Shown in pieces: positions 24,249-37,051 of a stretch of 64,000 bases of DNA. The DNA lies in assembly GCA_004794785.1 (NCBI GenBank), contig SJOL01010029.1:107080-171079 (forward strand), read 5' to 3'. The DNA comes from Opisthorchis felineus (Eukaryota; Platyhelminthes; Trematoda; Opisthorchiida; Opisthorchiidae). A model generated the notes under the pieces. It had not been told where the DNA came from and did not search any database. It saw nothing but the letters and a program-made list of their open reading frames with translations. A program made the position numbers and the translations under genes. How positions within the stretch are numbered: the stretch's first letter is position 1; every line of letters starts with the position of its first letter.

Positions 24249-24254
24249 TTTATT
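24249..24254 (-). terminator. MRPL45 polyadenylation signal AATAAA
   Basis: The minus strand reads AATAAA about 85 bases past the MRPL45 stop codon, a normal distance for a eukaryotic poly(A) signal. No other AATAAA lies between it and the stop. Confidence 0.7.
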
Positions 24255-24338
24255 CACAACATTGCCCTCAGTTGTCATCACTGTACACAGGAGCCGGGTA
24301 GTAAAGGAAAGCAACAGTGAGACGAGTGAAGATACTGA

Positions 24339-24593
24339 TCATTCTGTCTCAGTGCTGAGCTGGGGTGGTGGTACCAGTTCGGTCGATGGAATGTGTTGCT
24401 CAGAAAGCAATCGCTGCGTGGGGACCAGCGCGCCAAGCGGGGGTGCATGTGGTGGGAAGATTTTTGCGTGCAACCGCCATATACCATATTCATCGCTGAT
24501 GTGTTTTTCCAAAACTACATATTCCAGTACGTCAACTGGCACCGCAGGGTTTCCAAACAATAAGCGTCCGAAACGGTCGAATATGGCCATGAT
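24339..24593 (-). CDS. MRPL45: MRPL45 exon 6 (terminal)
   Basis: The acceptor ends TTTATTCCACCGTAG. The exon starts with Ile and encodes MAIFDRFGRLLFGNPAVPVD, then VLEYVVLEKHISDEYGIWRL and HAKIFPPHAPPLG, the best conserved C-terminal block of mL45. A low-complexity Pro/Glu/Ser/Thr tail of about 30 residues follows, then the stop. The tail is the least conserved part of the family. Confidence 0.95.
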   Translation of the reverse strand: MMAIFDRFGRLLFGNPAVPVDVLEYVVLEKHISDEYGIWRLHAKIFPPHAPPLGALVPTQRLLSEQHIPSTELVPPPQLSTETE

Positions 24594-27500
24594 CTACGGT
24601 GGAATAAAGGATTGGGACATCAGAGTAAAGACGAGAGTATGAATGACAAAAGCAACAAAAAGCAAAGCTGCCTAGATTTGCAAACTAAAGCTTGGAATGA
24701 TGATTTCAGAGCAGGCACTGGGGTAACATTTAATGAAAGAATATGAAGAAAGCACTCTGTGGCTGGACCTTCAAAACGAGCGCAGGGTTACATGTGCAGT
24801 GGCCAGCTCAAAGCTTTCTATGCCCCTACTCGAGCCAATAAAAAGTGAACTTCCTTCTTTTGATGGTTCGGCCCCAAGCAGAAGCAAGCAACTAGAATAA
24901 CGTGGTCAAACTGTAGCATACCCTGGGTTAGTAATAAATTTCCCATAAAAAAACGCGTCCGCCTGGGGAGGGCAGTACTATACCCTCTGCATCCAACATA
25001 AATTACAGATTTTCCTTATCACAATGTACCAGCATGTGGAATGGCTGGTTTGATCTCCCTACATCGTCGTTGTCATGGCAGTTCATGGATGGAACACGAA
25101 ATATAGCCTAGTGGCAACTGTGCTTTAGAGACTCAACTACCTTGATGGAAATAGTAGTTGAGATAAGAATTAAGAAAATGAAAAGAGGAAATGTTGAATA
25201 AATGGAGCAAAATCGCACCTAATTAAGAAGGAGATAAGAATTCCACGATAAGCATAGGTTGTGTGTAGCGTGGGGTTTTTCAGGATGCTGGTCACGCTGG
25301 TCAACAGGTCAGCTTTGGGGGCTGCTCATAGCTGCGAAATTAATAAAAACATGTCCCACCACCAAATCTAGACCACAATTTGTTTGCGACATAATAAACT
25401 ACCGGACGTCATGTAGATGGCTTATACAAGTAACCTTGCTCATGAGGTCCTCTTCGAAAAGCGATGCAACTCGTATGGTCCCAACCACCAAAATGGGGGA
25501 CATCACAAAGCAAAAGGATGCTGCAAAAAGATGCTACGCGTTAGACAGGGGCACTGTAAACGGCAGTTTGTGACGCTTTCACCGCACAATTTCAAATGGG
25601 CAAATGCTCACATTACTGCGGATGCAGTCTATATGGATACGCAAGTTCGTAACTAAATCGGTTGGTCGTCCTCGACTAGTTGAGGAGCGCAACGATAGGC
25701 TGACCGCAGTCTGCTTTTTTGCAGTACAAGTTGATGGCAGAATCAACATCGACTGGATCCGCAACATACAGACCTCGAACCCGAATAGATCATACCGCTA
25801 CCATTTCTTGATGACGTGAGGTAATACAGAAAAATGCTTCAACCTCAACATTTACGCGAATACGACTGAAAATTCGTTCCCTTTCAGACTTTGGAGGCTA
25901 CATAAAAGGCACACATACCGCCAAGCAATGCTTCGTACCAGGACGTGAACAGTACACCCATACGCGATTCTGGACACTCTTATGCAGTCACAACCAGCTT
26001 CGGGCAAGAATGTAACCTTCAGCAATTCTCGGGGATAACCTCCTGCTGTTTGACCATCCAGTGTAGATCGGCGGGTTATTCGACCTTACATGGATATTAA
26101 TTCCTTGTTGACTAAGAAAACCGATGGAACCACAGCCGGAAGAAATGAAGAGATGTGCAACAGCTGAGGAGTAAAATCAGAGGAACAGTTCAGTTAATCA
26201 CCTGGTGCTGTTCCATCGGAGTAAAGACTTGAAACAACTCATTTTGAAGGTGAAAATCAAGCTGAACCCAAATATAGGCGAAAGTGTCTCTTCCATTGGA
26301 TATCATCAAGCGGATGGTCGTGACGAACACTCAGCTGCTCTGTTCAGAGATGACGGTGAAGTGTTTGTCAAACATAGTTGACGGAAGACAGCCGGTGCAC
26401 TTATCGGTAGACAACGAATGCAACGGCCGCTTATCAAAGCTCTCTAAAATCATGACTTCTCAATCGGTCGCAAACATCCTACAACTCGATAAAACCAGAC
26501 CAAGTGAGGCAAATCAACGATAACTCCCAATGTCAAACAAACCAACCGTAAGGAACACGGTAATCAGAGGGACATCATCTTAGGCCCATTGTAACACTAC
26601 CTCTTTATATCACTTATTTCTTGTTTTGTGACGGTACACAGGTCCTTAACAAGCAGGCATCGTGGAGAACTAGTCCTTCAATCGTAAACAACATGTGCAT
26701 AATCGACCTACAATCACCGTCCCTTTATTTCAAGGGTAAGCTAAATTCAGCTGCGAGGGCTTTTCTGAACATGTTTGTGCAACAATATGTGCTGGAAGCG
26801 TCCATAACAAATGGAGCGCTCGTGAATACGGATGAGGATTCCCTCTAAGACCTAATTCAGCCTTTCGCACTAACCGAAGAAGTAACAGCTGGTCAAAACA
26901 GAACCATATCCATTCATCCCGACTACAATCTACCACCTTGATATGGTGACCTGGATCAGGTGTTGCACTGATCCAAAGGGCTACACTAGAACTTCTGTCC
27001 TGGTGGAGTGAATAAGAAAAGAGGGCAACGAACCATTATACTGCCGGATGGATTTGGGGCAAAGTCGTGACAGGAGTGCAGACACCAGCGTTTCCATATT
27101 TATGGAAGCACCGATGCTACCTCTCCCCGAAGAAGTGGGGAACAGAAAAGGAGGACGGTAGGAAAACGCACACGCAGAGTGCCCAACAGTTGGCCATGAT
27201 TGTCAGCCCATTATCCAATACGGCCGCAACACTATCAAAACACAAAAGGCACTTGCTGTTCGTAGTAGCATAGGAAGTCAGACCTCAATGCCCAAGGGCT
27301 GAACAAGCCTACCCCATATTCTGTACCCAGCTTTTAGCACCCATGTAATCCAAGCACAGTAACGCTTTCAATCTCTGCAACCTTAACCAGATCGGTCACC
27401 AAAATGCCCTCGAAAACACGCTCTCAAGCTCGAAGCCTGATACGTACTACGCCTATAAAACCAGAGTATATGGTTCCAGCACTGCTATCGTTTTGGATGC

Positions 27501-30500
27501 ACCTAAAACGGTACCGAGTAATCATCTGAGGGTCTCCGGTGATAATGGTGCCCACGGACAAAATACAGTCCAGATTTCTCAGTTCCGAAGCATAAAACTA
27601 GGTTGATTAGACCCGTATGAACAGCTGACAGTGCACTGTCAAGTGAGTTACGAAGAGTAAAATAACCCAACACTAACCCAATAAACGCATGCTCCGAAAG
27701 AAGGAAGCTCAGGACCCGATAAGGATGATGCCAAAGTGCCTAATCACAGCTCCACCAGAAAATAAATTCCGAAACTGTAATTCCAGCTGAAAACGAATGT
27801 CCAGCTTGGTCGACTTTCCCAGGGGAAAAGCAGTTTGATAAGTTGTTCACTGTATCCAAATGACGTACGGACAGCGGTGACATGAGTGTGCCTCTCACAG
27901 TCTGCACTTATTTGGCACGGCGTTTCGACATAAAATATGCCATCATTCCTTAGAAGACTGTCTCCCAAACCAAACAAAGACACAAGTAGTTCATATCGTG
28001 GTTAGCTGTCGATAGAGACACCGCCACCGCTCGCTCATTTTGGAGTAATCACTAGTATTCAGATGGTGCTGTCGCTTACCTCCTCGGAGAATACAGACCC
28101 ACAGTTAACATGAACCAACCAAACATCCTATCACCAAACCTATGATCAAATCTTACCAGGAGCTCCTCGATTTACATCTCTTTTCAATGTCGAAACTTGA
28201 AGAACGCTGGAAAAACTTCAACAGCAAGGCGCACTCCATGAGAAATCGTCAGTAACATGAAAATATGGGCCCGAAAAGACTGGATCATTGTCAAACCAGA
28301 GATCGACGATCCATTCCATTCCAATACACGGCGAAGGACGAAAACAACTGAATCACTAACTGAAAAACAGTTCACGAAAATACCATGCGAAGCTTTATGG
28401 CAAACGAGCAGTGCAAATAGACAGGGCTTTCTTCCTTCTCGCACTCTCTTCGGTCGAAAGTTAACGAGGTTCTATGCAAAAACAATGACGCCTTTGGACA
28501 CAGTTTGTCCCGCCGTCTTGGCAGATGAGTGTAACATTACGGAGAGCAGTTTAGCCAGCCAAAACCAGATATTCAGCTCAGGTATTCCGACTGCCGCAAT
28601 GAGACAGTCCCATCTAGCTGTTTTTGGAATCCAAAGTTGTATCAAAACCAAAGCCGTTTACTTGCACGGAACAAAACATCCGGCCCAGACTCACTGCCGC
28701 CTGATCTTCGCTCGAACAGCTCCCCACGGTGCTAATAGTAAACCTAGGTAGTACGTAATTGGTGTTTATCCATCAGCATTCCTGTTTTCAAGGAACAGAA
28801 CCTCTTGTGGCAATCCAAATGACATCATTCTAGTTTCAGTTGCGTCCGAGGGGCTGATCAACCCCATCATGCGTCAACCTACATTACCAAGAAGAACAAA
28901 CACTAGAGGAGAACAAGCAGGCTTTCATCCCGATCACGACTGTGTCAACCGTTTCCCAAAGGCCATATCTGTGAAGGGTAGCTTAAAGTCGGCCATTAAT
29001 GTGGAGTTACAGATGTTAAGGAAAGTGTCTTTCCAAGATGGAACTGAGATTAGTGACGATCTTTCGAGTTTTTTAGTGCGAAAGTACCCGACCCCCGATT
29101 TTCGCAAGACAATTATCTTAAGATTCACTTTCGGCTGGTCCAAAAGTGAAGCGAAGTCGATTATATAGACCTTACAAAACACAATCCATTAGGTTTAGTA
29201 CACACTGATGAATACGAATTCCGATCTCTCAGCTTGTTTCCGATATTTCCTGGCACAAGTCTAACCACACCCGGTGTGCTGATTGATTTTTCCAGTAAGC
29301 GGTTTGTCATATGTGAAAAATCCTGTTTTCCAGATTCTTGAATGACTGGCCGTTGTCAGTTTGTTACTCGAATGGGAAATGCTATTGCGAACTTTTACTG
29401 GAAAGGCTACAGGGGTCAGGTTCATCACGGACCGACGACACAAATGGTACCCATGAGTTGAATTTGCCTGGAGTTGTACCCTATAAGGCAAACCAGCGTG
29501 ACCAGGTGCAGTTTTATAAGGAGGCGGCATCCTTAGCAGATGTTAAAGCATCTAGGAGTAAAGGCTGAATAAGTGCTTGTTTAAGGTACCGCGATGAAAT
29601 GAACTGATTACTATGGAGCCGTGTCAATTAAATTTAAGCACGAATCTGGAAAATCCTGATTGAGGTAGGCAATTTGCGATGCTTGTCACCTGAAAACATA
29701 TGAATGGATCACGGGAGTCGTGTATAGAAGTCGCGTTTGGAGGGTTTCGAGATATCGTCATTCCTAGAAGGGAATCCTAGACATTTTCGGGCCCTTGATA
29801 ACTTATGTATAGGGACCAGAATAGTAGGTGATATAAAAGCAGGTGTGTGGTTGTGTAGCAAGACCATCTTCTGAATCATGTACTAAGCATCACACACTAT
29901 GATAACTGTAGGACTGTCTATGTATGAGAAGAGTAGTCTGTTCCATTCCGAATTTAAAATGCACTGACCTCAGCAAGTATGTCCCAAGTGTTTCAGCGCG
30001 AACTATTACCTGTGCGCCGTGGTGCGTCCGTCCGGCGCCTATTGGCGCTCCCAGTCAAACAGTACTGCCTATCGGCAGAAAAAGGCTTATTTCCAGAAGC
30101 GATTCCTCCAAACGAAAGTCGGCCAATTGGTACGGAAATGAGTTCATTAATTTAGTGCGGTATCTGTAACCAACAGACATGACTCACCTGCTGAGAGTGG
30201 AATCGAACAGTCACCTGACCGTAAAGATTTTCTCTTGACATTAGCTCCTGAGCTCGGATGTGAACGACACGAGGGGGTTCAAGACTCGCAACAAACTGCC
30301 AACGTAAAGTGCGGAACTGAAGACCTTTCGTCATTTCCTAATGTGGTCCCAAAAGAAAAAAATAAAAAGCAGGTGACATTCGGTCTGTGAAATTAAAAAC
30401 ATGTAGAAAGGTTCTAGAACTAATATGAGTAGGAATGAGGTGGAATATTTTGGCGGGAAGACACTCAACCATGGCAAGAGGAACCAGGTATTCTAGATAT

Positions 30501-33500
30501 AGCAATCCGTCCTTTATAGATTTTACAAGGAAGCGTCAACAAACACTTGACTTGACGGTAATGATCAGCTAGCCAAAAAATCTTTGATTTATAGGACAGT
30601 ACGTAATCACAATGAAGACTGCAGCTGTGCAGGATCCCTAACTCGCACGCGGAAATGCTCGCATTCAAGACTTGTGGCTTGGAAAGTCATCTACTGGACC
30701 GAAAAAATAAGAGTGATCAGACAAACATGGGTATACTTACCGAGAAGGCCTTTTCTGTCACAAGCTCCAACAGCCGAGATTCATTAGATTTGAAGCTACA
30801 AGGCAGGCGAGAAAATCAGGGCGTTGTATCGTGGACCTGTGTACCATTATGGACGAACAGATAGTGCCAGTGAAGCATGGCTACTAGCCGAGAGGAGACT
30901 TCGGTTGTCTAAATGGTGTAACTAGAGGAGCTTAAATAGTGGACTGATACCAGTTAGGTTATTTCATGTGTCAAACATACAGCAAATTTCAGAATGGTTT
31001 ACTAGCTCTTCCATACAAGGCACTACTAATACCTGTCAAGCCGTGAGACGTAAACTTGACGGAGGTACTTCGGAAGGCTTAATAATCCACCTTTTTTATC
31101 GGTGATTTTAGCTCAAATTGACACTTGGTGCAATTTCTGCTCCTGACGTCAATTCCACACTCGAAGAGAGCATCTATACAGTCGTATCCATCGGTGCACC
31201 AGGAGCAAGTTGTCATCTGCAACGCCTAGATCTTTAGACTCTTATTCGCCTCCTCGATAACCGGTAGACAAAAATACTGAGGCAGCTGGATCCAGTATAT
31301 GACTGGTTTAAGGGTCCTTTCTCAGCTGCTGGTGAGTGTGAAGTAGTGGGATGGACAGAGAGTCACGTCCTCAGACGTCAGAGTCACGTCCTTTCAATAA
31401 GGGACACCTGGTATTTTCAATTCCCTAAGGGCTCTCGGTCGAACTATCAAAAAAGGGATTAACTGCGGAATCGGATAAAGAAAATTATACAGTCCCACGA
31501 GGCACAGGAACCTCTCTCAAAAAGATACTGCGTTAATAACAAGAAGGATTGTTTTATGTAATAGTCTTTTGCTACCCACTGTGACTCGTGAACTGTAAGA
31601 GTGAACGAGTTCACTTTGCTAAAGCACCGGTAAAACATAAGTTTTGGTAACGGAGTGTGGAGATTAGTTGCCGGCTAAACACTAATCACGCCTCAAACCT
31701 ACCACGGGAAGCAAAAGACTGGACAATTCTAATCGTAGCAGTTTTTTGCTTTTGCCGTGTGTCATCAATATCGGGATTGGCGAGAAGGCAACATGTAGTG
31801 ACGTTATGTTCCTTACAGAGCAAGTCCTCAGTCAGTCGACACATCGTATCTTTAGCCAATGTCCTACGGCTATGCTACAGTTTGTCAGAGAAACCAAGGT
31901 AATGAAGATCGTTGTGCTTCATCTCACTGCCCAAGCCCTGATCGGTTAACAGTACGGTTCAGCTACTAGAAGATAGATTCTCCCCTGTTTCTGAAAAACA
32001 GACTGTCAAAAACAAGAACAGTAGGACGGACGTAAATAACTCACTCTTGGAGCAGCTCGTGTGCTTCTTGGTAGATTGCACTGGCTTCACTTGCAAATGT
32101 CTTCGGGTTGAAAGTGGGCTCGTGTCGTCTGATTTTCAGCGTGTCTCGATAGGACTTTCCTTTTTTGAGTAGACTGTCTGATTGCAAACCGACCCTCTGA
32201 ACAAAAGTTAATAATGAACTCTTGATATTCAGTAATACCCACCCTTAAAGAGAGAATTGACGCATGCCCATCACCTTCCGGAGGAGTATATGGGTCAGCT
32301 ACTTGACCTGGAAAGGAAATGAGAACACAAGTGCGAGAATGTTCGTGCGTTACAAAATGTGTAGCTGTCAGCGAATCACGGAAATTTGTTGAGTAACACA
32401 AGTGAACAAAACACAGTACAATCGTTTCGGAAAAAGAATGCATTTATACTGAGACATCTCGAATGTCGTACCAACTGAAACATGAGGCGGCCTTCGTGGA
32501 GCACGTTCAGCTAAAGAATACCACAAACGAGAGATTCAGCTGGGTCTCAGGTGAAAACCACATTGGTATGCAAACAAGTGTACTCGTCAGATGATTCTGA
32601 TAACTTTATGGAATAAAAAATTAAATATTATATACAGTAAATAACATAATTGGGGAAATCAACGGGTTTATCCACTGTAGCGGTGTAGGCTGGTCAGTCT
32701 CAAATATTTAGGGGTAAACCAACAACAGATAAATCCTGAAGGCATTACGTCAACCAGACCATTTGTGCAATCTAAATGCATTGACATCCCTTGTTCTGGA
32801 ACGACTTACTGTCTGGAAGTAACTACCACAGTGATCGAAAAAACCAAAAGCAGAACGTAGTTACCTTAAAGTTTCAATTACAGCGGAATTCTGTTAGAAA
32901 TCCGGCTAGCACCATCCTAATAGCATGCAAATATTCCCGTTACAACAAAATGTTTCATGGTTCCATTGAAGCAATGCCTCCCATTAGAATGAGTTTAATT
33001 ATTTAAGTTACCAGCATACTACCAGTGCGGCTATTTTATATATATATATATATATATATATTGCACTTTTTTAGAAATGCATTAGTTATGGTGAAATGTG
33101 CAAGGAAAGTATAGACAAATGTCCTTCGGAAGATAGAGGTACACCACCCGTAACGTACGATTTAGGTTCAGAGTTGAACACAAAGGGAGCAAAAATCGTA
33201 AAAGGATGATGAAACTGGACCTAAAACAGTAAACATACCAGCAAAAACCTACCCTCAGAATGGAAAGGTTTCAGTGAAGAACCGTGCCATTCAGGTGACA
33301 ACCAAAAAATTTGATCACAAAGCACATTAGAGTTCTGTGCAGAGTTGATTGAGTACAGCGCAGATTCCGGGACACTCTACGACTATTGTGGATCCAGAGC
33401 AATTCCACAAATCTTGCAGTTCTTTCTACCATACGCATACTTAATCTCTGAATACCGGAGCGGTCAATCGATGAAAAATAACGTAAAAAATTCAGCACTG

Positions 33501-36500
33501 AAAATTTGCCATAATTACGCACTGCCGTTCTCCTCAAGTGAATTCTGTTTGGTTAAATCGAGATAAGCCAGTCAACGAAATCATTCCTCCTATCCGGTGG
33601 ACCGGCATTCGTTCCCGGATCAGCGTCATATAAAATGATGGATGGATCTCAACGCGCGGTAGGTAATGCCACATGCAGTTTGTGCTGAGCCGCACGCACA
33701 CCCAATTTAATGCGCTTTACTTGTGTAAACCCGAAGGAATAAAGCCGGAGAGTGAACTGGAGGGGACAGTTTTAAAGCAGTTATTATGCCAAACTGATGG
33801 TCCATAATTGTAGAGCCAAGTGAGTAAAACTGAACAATGTATGCGAAAGGTGATTTGGTGCCCCACGCCACTCACGAAAATTACCAAAGGCACACATATA
33901 TGGGCAGCTAATGCTAACTGGTATTCACCTGTCTGCATAACGATGGACACCGAGAATCATATCTTAACAGACCGGAAAGACCAGTCTTAGGGCGGCACCT
34001 CAGCAAACATGAGGCTGAGTAGACTCGTGCCAGGAGCTTGCCCGCGGCTCAGCAGGATGTCTCTACAGCTGTTTGGTGAAGCGTGCTTCCTTTACCTTCG
34101 TGGGGTGGCATGATTAGGACATTTTTGAATTCTGACGGAAATCTCTCTTCCTGTCATATGATGGTGGTCAGTTGAAAAGATGCATCCTCAAATGTCGGTT
34201 CACCACATTCGAACAGTTCTGCTTCATGTCATCACTTGCTGTCCTGCCAAGCCGTAGCTGCATGTTCGTCAGCCGCATCTCTCCGACGGTCAGTGAAAGG
34301 TCTAGGGGAAGCTTTATCTCTTGTTGAGACATTCCACCTACTGCAATCCAGTCGTTCGGTTGAAGTTTGTGGGGGTACTTGCACCACATACCCAATATTT
34401 CTGGAGTGTCCCGTGTCAGTATCCTGAAGGCTTTCGATCGGTTTGGTGGCTTTCAGGAAATCGCAATTCGCTGTTCTCCCGCAGAGTATCGAACTCTTCA
34501 AGCTGCTCAATGTTTACCTAATTATTCGCCGTTGATGCAGTTGTGTTGTTGAGGTAGGCAATTTATAGTACCCTTTGGCCGCTATTCCTAGACTGCGCTA
34601 TCCGGATGGACAAAAGATGCTGCAAAAGCTTAGTTCATTTCAGTTATCAGCTGGTACGTGTTCGTTTTTACCATAGAGCCAGTCAGGGAGTCTTGGATGC
34701 TGGTAGCCGACCCGGTTGACTACTATCACCATCATTTGGTGTCTCAATTTGTGCCACGTTCAGGCCGGCGGGGTGAATGGGTTGAAGGCTCTAGATCTGG
34801 AGGTCAGTAGATGCTGTTACATCAACCTGGTTGCCGGATCTTTTGAACCTGTCACGTCGAGCTTTATACGTTCACTAACTTAACTGAAGTATTGTGGCTT
34901 GCGAATCGGCTTCGTTCGGACAAGCTGGTGGTCTGTTCCACAATTGGCTCCTAGCGTCACTCGGATGATGCCACGTCTCGGAATTCTCTGCGGCGAATGA
35001 TAAAGTAATCGAGTGGATAAGAGTGGCTGTCGCATGGGTGTTCATATGGCGATATGTTGCTGCTCATGGTAAAATCCAGGGTGTAAGTCGGTCATCATTA
35101 GCTTTTACAGCCCGGATGCTATGGAGTCCGAGGACGCACGGCCACAGTGAATCTCAACTGACGCTTGCATTGAAGTCTCGGAGTAAAAGGATCTTATCGG
35201 TTTTCGTAACTACTCGAAGTCTCAACTTCGGTGTGTGACTTGTTGTTGTGGTCTTCATCAGCACAGCGTTGGAGCACATGCACATATGACCAAAGTCGGT
35301 TTCAGCCCGTGGATCTCAAGCACAGTGAAGCAAGACGTGGATTATCCCAATGAGTTTTGAGTCCAAAAACTTTCTTGGTATGGAGGGACAGAACAAAAAA
35401 AACGACAGCACGATCCAGTTTTGTTCCTGCCGGGTAGCCAGTCCTGTAAAGTATGCATCTGCAATGAGCTTCTCCAAGACTTCCTTGGTTAACCATCCGA
35501 GGTCTACTCAGGGCCGCGATACCGATTCCATACATTTGCAGCTTCGTTGCAACCAAATGTACCTTGCAGGACGGCCCACATTGTTATCAGCCCAACCCAG
35601 TGGTGTTCAGGAGTTCCACGAATCCAATTAGTGGTCGCTTAGAGAAATGTGATGGTTCCCGATATACCTGTAAGAAAGAGAAATTGGTATAGGTTGTCAC
35701 ACCATCCCCAGATGCCAAATCTGGAGGATGGGGTGTAATTTCCTAGCTTTAAAAGACCGTGCTTTATACTGGTAGTAGTTTTCATTGGTAGTTAGTATTT
35801 TTCAACCGGAGTTGGTTAACCCGACTTTGGCAACGATGAACTACGCATCGGAGCGGGGTCGAACCTTAGAAATGCTTTTATTCAGCCCTTCCTCGAGCGG
35901 AAGGAGGGTGGTGCGCACCTGCTGAATAGCAGAGATGACGGGTTCAACCGAGGGTATAACATGAGATGCTGTTGATACTTACAAGCCGGCAGAACGACAA
36001 TTACCCCAGCGTCTATCCCAACAACCCTGTATGCATGGCGCCCAAGCCAACACATATACCGGGACGGTGGTCACAGTCGGATAATGGGAGAAGGCAGCCT
36101 GCCACCAGATTCCTGAGATGATATAGACTGGCACCCAGATGACTCACATCATCGGCTTTTCTGGTGGAACACTTAATGTACAATATGAGCCAAAGACTTT
36201 TATGATGGCTTGTTCTGTTCCTAAAATAAGTATGGCAGGTCATATCAGCAGCCCATATTGGAAATATATAAGTGGAAAGCTTGAGCAGAGTGGTCTGAAG
36301 GCGAGTGTGTGCTTATACACACCACCGGTCTGAGCGATCCCGGCCAAGCCCAATCTCTTGGAGGTGTCACAGAAGTAGGACATCCAATTGGCTTCAGTGG
36401 TGGTACCCACCCGAACCAAAGTGAAGGCTGTCTGCCATTTATATATACTCACAAATATAAAGCTAAAAGCCGATAGCTATTTAGAAAAACGTTGCTCCAG

Positions 36501-37051
36501 GGATGATCATACAAAGTGGACAAACAAGACAACCAAATAGTGTGGCAAGAAACCGATGCAACCATGTTCAGGATCGATAGCAAACACGCCAACGATTGCC
36601 GCATTTCAGATATATCTTCCATTTTAAACCTCTTATCAAATGTTCAGTTCGTGGGTCGGCTAACCATCATTTTGATATGAAAGACAACATATGGTGATTG
36701 AAAACTTTCAGACACACTGAAATTACAAGGTGTAAGTTACGAAGTGTGAAATCGGGAAATACCCGGGCGGAGGAATTTCAGGTGCGTACCTGAATGGCCA
36801 ATGTTGATTGGGTTATCTCGGAAAATCAAAGGGGGTAGCAAACCGTTTCTTCGAAGACGGGCACGAAGGGCAGCTGGGGTCTCATCAGCTGTGACTGGTG
36901 GACGATGGGCACTGAGATCTATTGGACCAGTCCAGGGTTGCATTTGCCTTATGAGTCTGAACTTCGGCAGCCATGGTTTATGCCTTATATGGCGGGTTGG
37001 CTGTGTAGCGAGGAGAGGAAGATGGGCAAAGGCGAAAATCTTGTTGCTCAT
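24339..37051 (-). CDS. MRPL45: MRPL45: mitochondrial large ribosomal subunit protein mL45, six exons
   Basis: mL45 is a metazoan mitochondrial ribosomal protein with a Tim44-like fold that sits near the peptide exit tunnel and helps tie the ribosome to the inner membrane. The exons are 36790-37051, 32243-32307, 32045-32196, 30741-30795, 30188-30337 and 24339-24593. They join in frame to 312 codons, close to the 306 of the human protein. Landmarks that match the family in order are DPYTPPEGD, IYQEAHELL, LLELVTEKAFS, LRWQFVASLEP, ENLYGQVTVRFH, IFDRFGRLLFG and DVLEYVVLEKHISDEYG. Residues 1 to about 25 are basic and lack acidic residues, as expected of a mitochondrial presequence. Introns are 4482, 46, 1249, 403 and 5594 nt, all GT-AG. 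Introns 1 and 5 contain LINE debris. The start is the only upstream ATG in the exon-1 frame that I found. Homology is from memory of the human protein. Confidence 0.93.
28260..29000 (+). pseudogene. LINE reverse transcriptase fragment in MRPL45 intron 5
   Basis: Plus-strand text includes TSGPDSLPPDL near 28680 (family: AGPDGLPP), SCGNPNDIILVSVASEGLI near 28800 (NHRGISLVSVASK) and TRGEQAGFHPDHDCVNRF near 28910 ([13 protein letters not shown]). These are the RT finger motifs in the right order and spacing. Upstream text to 28260 is likely the linker between endonuclease and RT. It lies antisense to MRPL45. Confidence 0.7.
30188..30337 (-). CDS. MRPL45: MRPL45 exon 5
   Basis: The exon has exactly 50 codons, phase 0 at both ends. 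The acceptor ends CCACATTAG and the donor is CAG followed by GTGAGT. It encodes EMTKGLQFRTLRWQFVASLE, then PPRVVHIRAQELMS and RENLYGQVTVRFHSQQ. This is the core of the Tim44-like domain. The in-frame TAG just upstream is the acceptor itself. Confidence 0.93.
30741..30795 (-). CDS. MRPL45: MRPL45 exon 4 (55 nt)
   Basis: This short exon follows the acceptor CTCGCCTGCCTTGTAG and ends at the consensus donor GTAAGT. It encodes FKSNESRLLELVTEKAFS, aligned to the HDRLHTLVTEHCFP segment of mL45. It takes the frame from phase 2 to phase 0, which is what exon 5 needs. It is too short to appear as an open reading frame by length alone. Confidence 0.88.
32045..32196 (-). CDS. MRPL45: MRPL45 exon 3
   Basis: The acceptor ends TTTTGTTCAG. 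The exon encodes RVGLQSDSLLKK, then RRHEPTFNPKTFASEASAIY and QEAHELLQ, matching the RRIKDYDANF...IFIEAHLCL part of the human protein. The donor is CAAGA followed by the consensus GTGAGT. Without splicing the frame hits TGA inside the donor. Confidence 0.9.
32243..32307 (-). CDS. MRPL45: MRPL45 exon 2
   Basis: The acceptor is a pyrimidine run ending TTTCCAG. The exon encodes QVADPYTPPEGDGHASILSL, matching the conserved proline-rich YVPPEGD segment of mL45. The donor is G followed by GTGGGT. Splicing leaves the reading frame at phase 0. Confidence 0.9.
33037..33060 (+). repeat. (TA)12 microsatellite in MRPL45 intron 1
   Basis: Twelve perfect TA units follow TATTT. No other repeat adjoins it. 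Confidence 0.97.
34000..35600 (-). pseudogene. APE-type LINE fragment in MRPL45 intron 1
   Basis: The minus strand has the endonuclease start (MVATKLQMYGIGIAALSRPR), a GDFN-like DFNA segment near 35180 and the LLDY-type block as YPLDYFIIRRREFRDV at 35000. The connecting region and RT fingers end as QEERFPSEFKNVLIMPP and AAGKLLARVYS near 34020. Stops and shifts are frequent. The text differs from both RTE lineages in the window, so it is a third APE-type lineage. It lies in sense orientation within the intron. Confidence 0.8.
36790..37051 (-). CDS. MRPL45: MRPL45 exon 1 (codons 1-87 plus one base)
   Basis: The exon opens with ATG at 37051-37049 and encodes the presequence and N-terminal tail, including LPKFRLIRQMQPW and ALRARLRRNGLLPP. 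It ends CATTCAG followed by the donor GTACGC. The last G starts a glycine codon finished by exon 2, giving GHSG-QVADPY across the junction. The same strand stays open for 17 codons past the donor, so without exon 2 it looks like a 104-residue protein. Confidence 0.9.

Noticed and set aside
26621..26850. Plus-strand frame with FLNMFVQQYVLEASITNGAL, similar to LINE endonuclease text
   Set aside because: Too short and no GDFN or SDH motif in the expected place.
31817..31863. Minus-strand stretch with GTAAGG donor and LTEDLL, first taken as MRPL45 exon 4
   Set aside because: It leaves the frame one base out before exon 5. The 55-nt exon at 30741-30795 fits phase, splice sites and the LVTEKAFS homology.
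31800..31949. Plus-strand open frames across MRPL45 introns
   Set aside because: No homology, no splice support, lengths expected by chance.
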